The notes: a model not told the origin generated them from the sequence alone. A DNA stretch of 64,000 nt from Argyresthia goedartella (GCA_949825045.1 OX463818.1:35108906-35172905); one strand, 5' to 3'. Shown: positions 43,237 to 53,960, numbered from the stretch's first letter. Numbers and translations are program-made.

Positions 43237-44369
43237 TGTACTATGAGCATTATCTGCAAACACTGTACAGTATTACTAGACTTTTTGGAGTAACTGGAAC
43301 TGTTACCAAGGCAAATGAAACATTTAGGTACTTGTTTTGTACACTAGGTGTAAATCACAATTATGGTACAATATTGTTATATATATTTTTTTAATACCTG
43401 ATCGGTTGCGAGACATTAATACTTTTTTCTTCACACTTTACAAGTTATATCACATTCCTTCCATAATCTAAATATTCTTATCAAAATAAATCAAATTAAT
43501 TAAAACACATAAACGATCAAGCAACACATACACTATTATTACTTCCTTCAAAATATTAGTTCTGTAGCAAATTTTAATCCATTTTGTGATAAATTCTCAG
43601 CTAAATCGTGAATATTTCGTTTTCTTCCATCTCTCCATAGTCATTCCCTCTACATATCAATTTTACAATATACTACACACGTATTTAAAACGTACCTACC
43701 TCACAAATTGCTATTACGATTACATACCTCTCTTATTCACAATTAAAAAAACCTTCGTGTATACTTCAACAACTATAGATATTTATTTAGTTTGTGTTTA
43801 AACGATTACCAAAAATGCACGATTACAGATGAACAGGGCCCAGATGCTGGTCCAGGCTGACCTGGTGCAGACGAGGGACCCGGTTGATCAAAGTCTCGAT
43901 CACCGCTTGGATCAACTTCTTCATCAGTCGGATCTGAAATCACACATATGTACGCAACGTTACAAATCACAGTGGTTGCGAGCAGTTTTACCTGTGTTAG
44001 TTTGTTAAGGTTTTGTTTAGTTGCCCACAGCCACACAATAAATGAAGTGAAAATAGATAAGTTGAAGCAAATTCATTTATGATTTTATTAAAATCACAAA
44101 CAAATAGCCCCAGATAGAATAAACAGACCAAAATTCGTGCACCACAACACCAATGACAGAGGACAGAAGGCTCTCAGTTCAGTCTCCGGCATCGGCATTG
44201 AGAGCGCTGACTCCAGCTCGTAGAAGGTGAAGCGCTGTCTTGTGGCTCATGGGGCACAAACACAGCGGCGGCGCTCGGCAGGACAGTGATTCTGGCTCAG
44301 GCTCGTAGAAGGTGAAACGCTGTCTTTCGGCTCACGCTCGGCAGAAGTACTGGGCTGCTGGTCGTTGTA
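43237..44369. other. No firm gene; possible LTR-like segment on minus strand
   Basis: 43237-43800 is AT-rich with nothing recognised. On the minus strand, 44345-44030 has two related 60-bp units containing ttcaccttctacgagc and an aataaaatc polyadenylation-like word. Then comes a splice-acceptor-like site (near 43937) and an acidic/Pro-rich frame DPTDEEVDPSGDRDFDQPGP to 43806. This could be an LTR, leader and polyprotein piece of a retrotransposon. Evidence is weak. Confidence 0.3.
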
Positions 44370-44439
44370 GACAGCTAATCGGGCCCCAGAGTCATCTGGT
44401 TGGCAGCTGAAGCAGGCACCTGATCCACATTCTCTGCAT

Positions 44440-44890
44440 CAAGATAAATAAAGTGTGTCTGAGAGACAGTTCGGAACATGTCCCCCAGATGGCACATCTG
44501 ATAAGCAGTTCGCAACAATGCTCCACAGAAAACACACATCTGATAGACAGTTCGCAACATGCCTACCAAATGGTCAACACAAACATTATATCTGAAAGAC
44601 AGAAGTCATAGGTATCCCTGTTAAACAGTTCGCAACAATGCTTAACAAACTTACCAAGACAAACAAAGTGTGTCTGAGAGACAGTTCGCAACATGTCCCC
44701 CAGACGGCACATCTGATAGGCAGTTCATAACAAGCCTACCAGGTGGCCACGACAAACACCGCACGTCCAAAAGACAGTTCAAAACAATTTCTTTAGACGG
44801 CACATCTGATAAGCAGTTCGCAACAATGCTTAACAAAACACACACATTTGATAGACAGTTCGCAACATGTTTACCAAAAGGTCAACCACC
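44440..44890. repeat. Degenerate minisatellite, about nine gacagttcgcaaca units
   Basis: The word gacagttcgcaacaatg/catg recurs every 30-60 bp, with spacers such as tcccccagatggcacatctg and accaaatggtcaacac. It appears as nested higher-order repeats of about 180 bp. Frames through it only echo the repeat. Confidence 0.8.
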
Positions 44891-45140
44891 ATCGAAGCAA
44901 GCGGCGCGCACTTCAGGAATCCACTCCCCGTGCTACGGGATGATGTACTCAGCCGCTGCCCGTGTCGACTTCCCATAGGAGCCGGCCAGGTGTTGTAGCT
45001 CGCAGCGCCCATGCGGCAGCAGCTCCATTACTCGGTATGGGCCGCCCATGCCAGAGTCGAAGTCTCCAGTTGCCTGTAAAGGAGTACAAGCTAAATATTG
45101 ACCATAGAATTCATTAAAGTTCTTCCTTAGCCGTTGCATC
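44860..45140 (-). pseudogene. Gypsy-4 integrase C-terminal fragment, copy 1
   Basis: The minus strand reads NEFYGQYLACTPLQATGDFD, GMGGPYRVMELLPHGRCELQ and AGSYGKSTRAAAEYI. This resembles the post-core part of a Gypsy integrase (GPY module). It is homologous to 45650-45970. Not linked to any core here. Confidence 0.6.
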
Positions 45141-45383
45141 GGGAAAACTTCGCTATATGATTACAAAAGTGCACTCAAGTAATCACAAACAAAGCTGGGG
45201 ATCACAAATTTTGAAACTGGCAAGTTAAAGCAAACTGGCAAATAAAGTAACACGACCATGGCAACAACCAAAATGTAAAGCATTTATAAAAAGATAGCAG
45301 GGACATGGTGTTAAGCGACGAGAGTCCTCGCCAACACTGCATAACTTAAGCACATATTTTAGTGCTAAAGTTATACTTAACCA

Positions 45384-45510
45384 GGTTCACCACCTCCGGG
45401 CCCCACGGCCTCCAGGAACTCAGTCTCCAGGCCCACGGCCTCCATATACACAGTCTCCAGGCCCACGGCGTCCAGGTACTCAGTCTCCAGGCCCACGGCC
45501 TCCAGGCTTC
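45384..45510. repeat. 30-bp minisatellite, four units
   Basis: ctccaggcccacggcctcca followed by ggtactcagt repeats four times with single-base changes. In one frame on the minus strand it would encode repeats of WRPWAWRLSS, with no sign of being a real protein. Confidence 0.9.
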
Positions 45511-45649
45511 TAGCAGAGGCCCAATTTTCGCCTTGCTATAACCCCCGTGACAAAAGTCACGCCAGATTAGTATCTGCAGATGGTAGCACCGTCTCATACA
45601 GCCGGGAACACCCGCTGCCTAGTCATAGCATCCTCTATCTGCCATGCCT

Positions 45650-45970
45650 CGCCAACGCCCTAGAAGAAAGCTGCAAAGGCGTCCGGCATCCACTCGCCAC
45701 GCCACAGCACCATGAGCAGCGCTGCTGCTTCGATCCATTTGCCGTAGGAACCCGCCAACAGTTCAAGCTCGTAGCGTTGGTGAGGCAGCCCTGCATGCTC
45801 TTGTAAGGGCCCCTCATGCAGTCCAGCTTGCCAGCACTCTGCGAATTTTTAGAGACAAAAACGAAGTCACCATTAGAAAACGTCTTAGGTTTCTTACGGC
45901 CTTCATTAGCATGCGCATCCTGTCGCCGCTGATTGGCAACGAGCAACTCTGTTGCACGCTGTTGACTCAA
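45650..45970 (-). pseudogene. Gypsy-4 integrase C-terminal fragment, copy 2
   Basis: Encodes QQRATELLVANQRRQDAHAN then RKKPKTFSNGDFVFVSKNSQ, followed after a shift by LPHQRYELELLAGSYGKWIE. This is the same module as copy 1, about 750 bp away in the same orientation. The two flank the 30-bp minisatellite. Confidence 0.6.
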
Positions 45971-46069
45971 TGTAGTAGGTGACCAAACTGAAGCCTGAAT
46001 AATGGCTCTAATACTGCAGAGCTCGCAGCGTACTTTATTTCCACACCTTGTAATAACTTACTGTAGCAG

Positions 46070-46260
46070 GAAACAACTCGCTTGTGTCCTCAATCATGAA
46101 CCTGCTTTATCACAGTTCCATAACCGATGAAACTTGCATCAGTGTGCACCTCAATCGGCAAGGAAGGGTCATAGATTGGAAGCACCGTTTTTTTGATGAG
46201 AAATTATTCTAGGTCATTGCGTGCAACCTGCAGTTCCGGTCTTTAATTGAAATTAATTCC
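46070..46260 (-). pseudogene. Gypsy-4 RNase H fragment
   Basis: Encodes VLPIYDPSLPIEVHTDASFI followed by GYGTVIKQ, the first catalytic strand of a Gypsy RNase H. The rest of RNase H and the integrase core are missing before the fragment at 45970. Order and strand match the two integrase fragments, so all belong to one deleted element. Confidence 0.65.
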
Positions 46261-46387
46261 AAGCCGAGTGAAAGCAGCAATTCCTTCGGTTTTCTGAGCA
46301 AAATCACAACTTTATCATGGCTCGGCCGTACCTGACCCTCGCTAATAGTCATGCCTGACAAAACATTCAATGTCCTTCGCTAGGAAT

Positions 46388-46590
46388 TGTAACGGCATAA
46401 ATAGCTAAGGTCGAGCCACCGCTATCAGAAGCTATAATCGTCTATTCTATCTACCCCCAACTTAGATGTCCCGATTCAGCTCTGAAAAATGTCAAGTCAA
46501 GAATGATAAGTCTGAATTTCTCGTTTGTTGAGAAGTTCGTTAGGCGTACAATAGTCGAACGGAAGATTGGTTCAGAAGTTAGAGTTGTCA
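46388..46590 (-). repeat. Gypsy-3 3' LTR
   Basis: On the minus strand it begins tgacaactctaacttc and ends gccgttaca. The integrase frame runs straight into it, so the normal integrase tail and purine tract have been deleted. Confidence 0.85.
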
Positions 46591-47746
46591 ATGGTTAACG
46601 GTTCCCGCCTACCAAACGCCAACTCATTAGGAGCGAATCCGGTGCTCGTGTGTTCGATATTATTGTAGCAATTTTCAATGTCCGGTAACACGTCGACCCA
46701 ACTTCGATTACTTCCGCCGCAATAGGTTCTAATTAGTCGACCTAGCTCGCGATTTACTCTTTCTACGCTATTAGAATTTGGACAATACACCGACGTATGA
46801 GTGACCCGAATCCCTAGCTGTTTGAGACCAAATTCCCAAACTTTCGATATGAACTGTGGTCCTGAGTCTGTAATTACAGTTTCGATAGGTATTTCCCTAT
46901 GAAATCTCTTTGTACAAGCGAGCACGCTCCTACCTGTCGCTTTCCGCATTGGATACAATTTTATTACCTTACTGTACACGTCTTGAATCACGTATATATA
47001 TTGATATCCGAATTTACCTACGGGCAATGGCCCATAAAGATCCGAGAAAACTTTCTCACCCAACTTTTCCGCCAACACCGGTGTACAAGGACGAACGGTA
47101 TTGTTAGTACTTGGTTTGACCTTTTGACATATGTCACTACTTCTTATCACCTGCTAATCACCCTACTCATATGAACAAAGTAATATCTGTCCTTCATCAG
47201 TGCTAATATTTTATATCTGCCGTAGTGACCTATTTCTTCATGTATGTGTAATATTAGTTCCTCCTGTAATGATTCCGGAATCACTAACAACCGCACGTTC
47301 CGCTTCGGCACGTGAAAATATAACGTATCACCTACTAGCTTGTAATTATCAAACCCTCTCGTCTCCGCATCTACCACTCTACGTCTGATACAACCGCTAA
47401 TTCGATTTAACCGCTCATCTTCGCTTTGTAATCTCGCAATGTCCCGTAAACTCGAAATAGCACTTGCGGTATTCGATGCCTGAAACCAGAATATTCCCGG
47501 CTGAACATTTATACTGTCATTCATACATCCATGACCCGGTGTGTGTCTGCTTAGCGTGTCGGCAATATGATTGTCTACCCCACGCACATACTCTATGTTG
47601 TAATCGAATTGCTCCAAAAACATAATCCACCTAGTTAAGCGTGCCCCCAATAAAGTCCACGACTTAATGAACGTCAAACTCTTATGATCTGTTCTAATAA
47701 CAACCTTTTCTCCTCGCAAATATATCTCAAATCGCTTTAAATATAT
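46572..47746 (-). pseudogene. Gypsy-3 RNase H end and integrase
   Basis: The first frame (to 47147) reads KRFEIYLRGEKVVIRTDHKS, ARLTRWIMFLEQFDYNIEYV and VRGVDNHIADTLSRH (RNase H end), then the integrase zinc domain (HIHEEIGHYGRYKILALMKD). A stop and shift near 47150 interrupt. The second frame reads DICQKVKPSTNN and FSDLYGPLPVGKFGYQYIYV (Asp), VITDSGPQFIS (Asp) and YCPNSNSVERVNRELGRLIR (Glu). The core's D,D,E residues are visible. The C-terminus is missing and the protein ends in the LTR. Confidence 0.85.
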
Positions 47747-48298
47747 ATAACGAGACGGGGAGGGCGTCAGGATCTTTAGACATGGCGCAGCGGCGAAATA
47801 AAACGTTTTCCGATTCTTCACACTTCTAGTTATTTGATTTTTACAATCATCTTCTTAAAATATTAGATTGAAAATATATCGACGGATTAGGTCTCAAGAA
47901 ACGCGGCAAGTTCAGTGCGGAGAGGTACACTTGTGTTCCGTAGTGATGCTCAGTCCAAAGAGCCCGCGCTTCTCTCTCCTCGCGCGTAGACTCCCAAAAC
48001 ACGTTTTACCAAACCCAGGCCTCTCATTGGTCGAACCTCGCAGGCCTACCAACCTATCTGTCAAAACAAGTGTTGCCAGCTCCGCACCGACCTCACCCAG
48101 GCGGAAGCCTGACGTTTCAAATCAATAGCACAGAATACTTTAATAGTTTGACGTTTAAGAATCACAATATTCAAGACTACCTACGTCAAAACACAAAATA
48201 CGAGTCTGACGTTTATAAATCTCAATAATCACAACTACCAACACAAATACCACTAAGTACTGCTATCGAACGTCAGAGGGCGTTGGCAGCACTCCGAC
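47747..48298. mobile_element. Unclassified 550-bp insert in Gypsy-3 RNase H
   Basis: The RNase H frame on the minus strand stops at ...EMYAVIY and resumes as LKRFEIYLRG at 47746. Between them is unrelated DNA with atatat at both edges (about 47741-47746 and 48299-48304), compatible with a target duplication. No protein, inverted termini or poly-A tail was recognised. The right edge contains gtcagagggcgttggcagca. Confidence 0.6.
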
Positions 48299-49164
48299 AT
48301 ATATGACCGCATACATTTCCTGTTCGCTTACAGACCATGTCGTTTGAGCTCCTCTAAATGCTTGCAAACAAAACCCTATAATTCGTTCCTGGCCCAAATC
48401 ATCTAATTGATAAACGTAACCCCCAATTCCTATAGCGCTGGCGTCGCATTGAACATAATATGTCTTTCCTGCCAATGGCTGACTCAATATTATACTTTCT
48501 GAGAATTGTTTTTTTTATCTCGTCAAAAGCACTCTGCACGTGCGCACTCCAAACGAACTTGACTCCAGACCGTAATAAATTGTATAATGGTTGCGTTAGC
48601 GTTCCAAATTTTTTTATGAATCTCCGAAAGTAATTTATGAACCCCAAAAACGCCCTCAATTGCCTGACAGTTCTGGGTGAGGGGTATAATTTGAGTGTTT
48701 CAACCTTGTCCGGGTCCATCTGTAAACCTTGTGTAGACAATATATGCCCCAATAACTTGACCCTTTTTTGTGCGAACTCGCATTTTTTTAGTTTGGCATG
48801 AAGCCCGCGTCTTTCTATTTACTCAGAACCGTGTCCACTTGAGACAAATGCTGATCGATGTCACCCTCAGTTAAAATCGCCACATCGTCAACAAAATTTA
48901 AACAATATGACCTAACCTCTGGCCCTAGGATTAAGTCCATCGCCCTCGAAAATGAACCCACACTGGTTTTCAACCCCTGAGGTAACACGTTGTAAACATA
49001 TCTTCTGCCTTGATATACAAAACCCGTGTATCGTTTAGATTCGTCTGGTAATGGTATAGAAAAGTACGCATCGTTGATATCTATGACCGCTATGTAATTT
49101 ATCCGGTGACCCGACTGCAATATCTCACTCATTAAAGGTGTAGTTTCAACTTCCCCAACCAACT
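48299..49164 (-). pseudogene. Gypsy-3 RT and RNase H start
   Basis: Reads YIAVIDINDAYFSIPLPDES (first Asp), VLPQGLKTSVGSFSRAMDLI and LNFVDDVAILTEG (FVDD, near 48890). After a shift comes MGHILSTQGLQMDPDKVETL, and after another shift YYVQCDASAIGIGGYVYQLD (RNase H). RT is entered from LINE-b on the right: the preceding RT residues LLDARQL are at about 54500. Both RT Asp sites remain but shifts near 48780 and 48500 break the frame. Confidence 0.85.
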
Positions 49165-50257
49165 AAGTAAAGTTATACCTTTATTCAAAGTTGGTAGTAC
49201 ATCAGACCCCACCAATTTTAGACCCATATCGATACTACCAACGCTTAGCAAAATATTTGAAAAACTCATACTTAATCAATTGCAAAGTCATTTTTATCTC
49301 AATAATTTAATTCATATTGCTCAGTTTGGTTTCACAAAGGGTCGTTCAACAGCCGATGCTGGTGTTGAACTAATCGACAATATTTTTGATGCCTGGGAAG
49401 ACGCAATGGATGCAATAGGTGTCTTCTGCGACCTATCCAAGGCTTTTGATTGCGTCCATCATGATACTCTTGTCAGGAAGTTACGCCATTATGGTGTAAA
49501 AGATCAGGCACTTGGCCTTCTGGAGTCATATCTAACAGATAGGGTTCAGATGGTCGATGTTAATGGGAAAAGATCACCTGGGTCTTCAATAAGTATGGGC
49601 GTACCGCAAGGTTCAATTCTTGGTCCTTTCTTGTTTTTAGTATATATTAATGATTTACCTTACCTTGTTAAAGCAAAACATGGGTTAGTATTGTTTGCCG
49701 ATGATACTTCTTTGATATTTAAAGTTAAAAGACAGCAATCAAATTATGACGAGGTAAACAATGCTATCTCTAGTATAGTGAACTGGTTTACTGTTAACAA
49801 TTTATTACTTAATGAAAAGAAAACTAAATGTATTAAATTCGTGTTACCCAATGTGAACCCGGTAACTACAGACATATTTATAAAAGGACAGAGATTGGAC
49901 CTTGTGCAGTCGACTGTCTTTTTGGGCATTACTTTAGACGCCAAACTACAATGGGATCCTCGTATAAATAAATTGTCGAACAGACTGAGTTCGGCAGCGT
50001 TCGCAGTTAAAAAAATTAGAGCTCTTACCGACGTAGACACCGCTAGACTAGTCTACTTTAGTTACTTTCATAGTCTAATGACCTATGGTATTTTATTGTG
50101 GGGTCACGCTGCGAATGCTAATAGTATATTTATTCTGCAGAAACGGGCTGTTCGTGCAATTTATAGATTAGGGCCTAGAGTGTCACTGAGGGAAAAGTTT
50201 AAAGAAATCAATATTCTGACATTTGTGTCTCAATATATCTATGACAATCTTGTGTAT
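49165..50257 (+). pseudogene. LINE-b RT, left part
   Basis: One open frame reads QFGFTKGRSTADAGVELIDN, FCDLSKAFDCVHHDTLVRKL (Asp), MGVPQGSILGPFLFLVYIND and LFADDTSLIFKVKRQQ (intact ADD). It also includes VFLGITLDAKLQWDPRINKL and AVRAIYRLGPRVSLREKFKE, up to YIYDNLVY where LINE-c interrupts. RT looks catalytically sound. The element lacks its endonuclease and ORF1 through 5' truncation. Confidence 0.85.
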
Positions 50258-50589
50258 TCATATTCATATTCATATTCATATTTTATTGATAATAAGATAT
50301 TACATGTCAACAGTATACAATAAACGAAAATAAATTAAATTAGCAGGCATAATGATTATGAATAACATGTCAGGATAGTACAATAATACAATAGTATACA
50401 CTCACTAATAAAAGTCAATAATAAAAGTTATGTCAAAAAGAATAATAATGTAAAAATCGCATAATAATAAGAATAATACCACTACAGGTAAAAATTAATA
50501 AAATTACATGTCAGAATAAAAAAATAAATAAAAAATAAAATAGGTCACAATTTTATTACAATCATAAGTTAATTAAGTCAGTGGTTAAC

Positions 50590-53500
50590 TTATTCGTCAA
50601 TAAATTCTGACACTGAGTAGTATGCTTTGCTTAGGAGGTACTTTTTAACCTTTGTTACAAAGATGTTTAGTATGTTGATGGATTTTATCTCCACTGGTAG
50701 TTTATTAAATAAGGTAGGGCCCATACCCTTCAATGATTTGCTGGTTTTAGCAAGACGACTGGTCGCACAATACAAGTCGTGGGGCCGTCGAGAAGAATAC
50801 CTACGGTCTGGGTTCTGGAAGCTTGGGTACTCCGATGGGTTCTGCCTCACATACTTCAGTACTTCCAAGATGTACATAGAGGGTAGTGTGAGAATACCTA
50901 GCTTAATGAAGAGTTCCCGAGCCGGGGTGTCGTTAGGTACTCCGGCAATTCTACGCACTGCACGTTTCTGAATGAGAAATGGTCTGTCGCGTTCAGCAGC
51001 CATTCCCCACAAGTCTATACCATACAAAAGTATCGAATGGAAGTAGCCATAGTATGTAGTTAGTAAGTGCTCTCTAGACAGAGTAGGTGAGAGTCTCGAT
51101 AGTGCATAATACGCACTGTTTAATTTTTTGCACAAAGAGTCAATGTGGTGAGTCCACTGCAATCCTGCGTCAAAAGTGAATCCAACAAAGCGAACAGTGT
51201 CGGTGGCAGGCAGAGTGACCCCGTTCACTACGAGTGGAACCTGGGGAGCCCCACCTACGTTGCGCAACGAGAATCTCAGTACCTGGGTCTTATCAAGGTT
51301 TAGTAGCATGCCATTTACTGTGAACCATTCAGTTAGACATAGGGTAATCGATTGGAGGTGTTTCTTTAATTCAGCCTCATCTTTACCGTCCACGATAACA
51401 CAGACATCATCAGCGTACATCAGGGACTTGGCTGTTCCGGAGACGATATGGGGTAGGTCGTTCATCAGGATGACGAACGTGGTATTCCCTACGTTGGACC
51501 CCTGCGGCACTGATCTATCCCCGACCAGACCGGGTTCAGAAACTTCACCGTCTATCACCGTAATCTGCGTCCTGTCAGCGAGGAAGGACATAAATAGTTG
51601 GAGAGTTAGGCCACGTACTCCATAATGTTCCAGCTTGGCTCCAATAAGAGAGTGATCAATAAGGTCAAACGCTCGTGACAGGTCGCAGAACACAGCCGCC
51701 ACGTGGCGTTTTCGTTCCAGCAGTTCGAGCACCTCCCGATGCAGTACGCGTGCGCAGCCCACCGTGGACCGGCCGGCCTTATAAGCATATTGGTGTTCCG
51801 AAAGAACTGAATTTTTATTCAAAAAGTTAATTAGCCTCTCACACAAGCCCATCTCAAATATCTTCGAGAAGGTTGGAACGAGAGAAATAGGTCTGTAACT
51901 TTTTATTTCCGTCTTGTTGCCTTTGCCTTTCCATATGGGAACCACTTTTATTCGCTTCAGAGATGAAGGATAAGTGCCCTGGGAGGCGCATTTATTGAAT
52001 AAATCGCATAATATAGTTAGTGTACTTAGAGGTAGTTTGCATAGGATGTCACATGGAAAGTCGTAGATGTCTTTAGTAGACTTTTTTTTGATTTTTTTAA
52101 TGATGCAATTTAGTTCAGGTACTGTAAACGGGACCAAGAACATAGATGTAGATATGGTAGGTATGTTCGTACTCAGTAGTCTTATGGCCTCATACACATT
52201 AGGTCTTAGTGGTGTATCGCGTACTATAGATAGGTAGTATTGGTTAACCTTAGTTGCCAGTTCTCGTGCCGAACCTGACGGACCAACAACACTTCGTTGC
52301 AAGACAGCCAGTGGGTTGCTACCTGGGCCTTTGCACGTCTCCATCTTAATTACATTCCAGATACTCTTGGACTGGTTAGAACTACTATCTATTAAGTTGT
52401 TAATGTACTCAGATCTAGCCTTCCGAAGCATAATATTGTGCTTACATTTAAAATCAAGAAACAAAGTCTTAATATCATTGTTGAGTGGGTAGGTATCTTT
52501 ATATAATTCTAGCAAGGATAAAATTTCATTTTGTTTATGCAAGTTATCATTCTTCCATCTAGAATCTAACCGACACTCAGGCACCTTCCTTAGCGGGCAA
52601 TGATTGTGGAATAATTGCACGACCGTATTCATAAATGTGTCAAAACTTTCAATTTTATTATAATTCAATAGGTCAATATTAATATCATTTAAAAATGTCG
52701 TCAAATTATTTTGCGATGTTATTCGCTTCTGTACATGTCTTACTTCATTCAATTTAGAGTTGTATATAATTTGGATATAAATACCTTTATGATCAGACAG
52801 ATGCGTATCTGCCGGTGACGTTATCACGTTGTTGCGATCCAAATCTGTATAGACCTGGTCCAAGCAGGTCGAGGAGGCACCCTGCACTCGTGTAGGGAAG
52901 TTCACCCTCGAGGACAGGTTATACTGGGCACATAGATCCAATAACTGACGTTTAGGGCTCGATGTTATTAGCAGATTTACGTTGAAATCACCTACTAGGA
53001 GAATATTGCATTTCTCATGAATGATAAAATCCATCAATGACCTTAGTTGCTTTAAAAATATCTCGAAGCTAGCTTCCTCAGTGTTAGAACGATATACACA
53101 TATTACCAGTAAATTAAAGTAAACACATTGTATAGCCGTAAATTCACAGTGGATTTCAACCGAGAAATCACGAATATCGGGCCTATCAATAACATCGATT
53201 GATTTGTTTACATAAATGCACACACCACAATGCTCGCGCGTGGGCCGGCAATAACTGGATAACAATTCATAATTAATTATATTCACATGTTTTGCTTCGT
53301 CAACTTTTAACCAGTGCTCCGACATGAGAAGAATGTCGCAGGGATATTCAGATTGCGTATGATGTTCAACATTTGGAGTTTTATTTCTTAGGGATTGAAC
53401 ATTCTGATACCAGATTCGTAGGGTCTTGCCAGAGGTGGGTTTACTGGGTGCTGATGGTGCTGGTTGTGATGAAGGTGCAACAGGACTGGTGGTGAGTAAG

Positions 53501-53673
53501 ATGGGAGCGGTGACCTTAGGGCATCTTGGCGAGATTGGCCGCGGCGTGGTCAGTGGGGGCGGCGAGGGGTGAGTCTGCTCGTCGCTCAGTGAGCTGTTCC
53601 CCCCGCTGGTCAACGCGGGGGCGGTGGAGAAACCAGTCAACGAACCTGACTCGCGGGGGCCATACCGACGCAT
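50590..53673 (-). CDS. LINE-c ORF2: endonuclease and reverse transcriptase
   Basis: One uninterrupted frame of about 1027 codons from ATG 53673. The N-terminal 90 residues are Ser/Pro-rich and overlap ORF1. Endonuclease: IWYQNVQSLRNK, LLMSEHWLK (Glu), ILLVGDFNVNLLI and LSDHKGIYIQ (His). RT: SYRPISLVPTFSKIFE, AAVFCDLSRAFDLIDH (Asp), SVPQGSNVGNTTFVILMNDL and LMYADDVCVIVDG (YADD). The C-terminal region has LLYGIDLWGMA and KRAVRRIAGVPN. All endonuclease and RT hallmarks are present. It differs from LINE-a/b (VPQGSNVG rather than VPQGSILG). It would nick DNA and copy LINE RNA at the target, and is possibly competent to act in trans. Confidence 0.9.
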   Translation of the reverse strand: MRRYGPRESGSLTGFSTAPALTSGGNSSLSDEQTHPSPPPLTTPRPISPRCPKVTAPILLTTSPVAPSSQPAPSAPSKPTSGKTLRIWYQNVQSLRNKTPNVEHHTQSEYPCDILLMSEHWLKVDEAKHVNIINYELLSSYCRPTREHCGVCIYVNKSIDVIDRPDIRDFSVEIHCEFTAIQCVYFNLLVICVYRSNTEEASFEIFLKQLRSLMDFIIHEKCNILLVGDFNVNLLITSSPKRQLLDLCAQYNLSSRVNFPTRVQGASSTCLDQVYTDLDRNNVITSPADTHLSDHKGIYIQIIYNSKLNEVRHVQKRITSQNNLTTFLNDINIDLLNYNKIESFDTFMNTVVQLFHNHCPLRKVPECRLDSRWKNDNLHKQNEILSLLELYKDTYPLNNDIKTLFLDFKCKHNIMLRKARSEYINNLIDSSSNQSKSIWNVIKMETCKGPGSNPLAVLQRSVVGPSGSARELATKVNQYYLSIVRDTPLRPNVYEAIRLLSTNIPTISTSMFLVPFTVPELNCIIKKIKKKSTKDIYDFPCDILCKLPLSTLTILCDLFNKCASQGTYPSSLKRIKVVPIWKGKGNKTEIKSYRPISLVPTFSKIFEMGLCERLINFLNKNSVLSEHQYAYKAGRSTVGCARVLHREVLELLERKRHVAAVFCDLSRAFDLIDHSLIGAKLEHYGVRGLTLQLFMSFLADRTQITVIDGEVSEPGLVGDRSVPQGSNVGNTTFVILMNDLPHIVSGTAKSLMYADDVCVIVDGKDEAELKKHLQSITLCLTEWFTVNGMLLNLDKTQVLRFSLRNVGGAPQVPLVVNGVTLPATDTVRFVGFTFDAGLQWTHHIDSLCKKLNSAYYALSRLSPTLSREHLLTTYYGYFHSILLYGIDLWGMAAERDRPFLIQKRAVRRIAGVPNDTPARELFIKLGILTLPSMYILEVLKYVRQNPSEYPSFQNPDRRYSSRRPHDLYCATSRLAKTSKSLKGMGPTLFNKLPVEIKSINILNIFVTKVKKYLLSKAYYSVSEFIDE

Positions 53674-53958
53674 CACTAAAGGTTTCGTATAGTCCCTCTG
53701 GAAAGCCGATAATAAATGAGGCGTGCCTAGTTGACTTTATCACTCGTTTCTCTACGAAATAGTCATTGGATTTGGCCACTTTGTTTAGGAATGTGTTTAT
53801 ATTTGCTTCTGTTGTCTCGGGTTTAAAGGCCCACGCTTGTATATATTTAAGCTGTTCCACTGTTTGAATTTCATTGTCAGGGGTACCTGTACCTACAGTG
53901 ATTCGCGCTTTAGGTCTGCGCTTCTTGTGTGATACGGTTTTCCAACTATCATTGTCGT
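53516..53958 (-). pseudogene. LINE-c ORF1, C-terminal part
   Basis: The frame from the element's 5' edge reads DDNDSWKTVSHKKRRPKARI, YIQAWAFKPETTEANINTFL, VIKSTRHASFIIGFPEGLYE and WPPRVRFVDWFLHRPR, stop at 53516. Basic and Trp-containing segments fit an RNA-binding LINE ORF1 tail. It overlaps the start of ORF2 by about 160 bp in a different frame. Upstream codons are lost, and residues N-terminal of DDND in the open frame belong to LINE-b. Confidence 0.7.
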
Positions 53959-53960
53959 CA

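Larger units (their letters stand above)
50258..53960 (-). mobile_element. LINE-c, nearly full, minus strand, inside LINE-b
   Basis: Flanked by tgtat. Its 3' end is a run of tatgaa units (plus-strand attcatattcata, 50257-50282) preceded by about 300 bp of AT-rich 3' UTR (50283-50589). It carries an ORF1 C-terminal part and a complete ORF2. The 5' end at about 53960 falls inside ORF1, so it is mildly 5'-truncated. Confidence 0.9.

Noticed and set aside
44375..45012. Minus-strand frames with repeated RTVYQMC/NCLSD words
   Set aside because: Protein repeats merely reflect the minisatellite in whichever frame is open.
45346..45597. Trp/Pro repeat protein (WRPWAWRLSS)
   Set aside because: Product of a 30-bp minisatellite in one frame; no start context, no relatives recognised.
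46388..46590. Structured RNA or tRNA-like gene (aaggtcgagccaccgctatc)
   Set aside because: The sequence occurs twice as the Gypsy-3 LTR pair and shows no cloverleaf.
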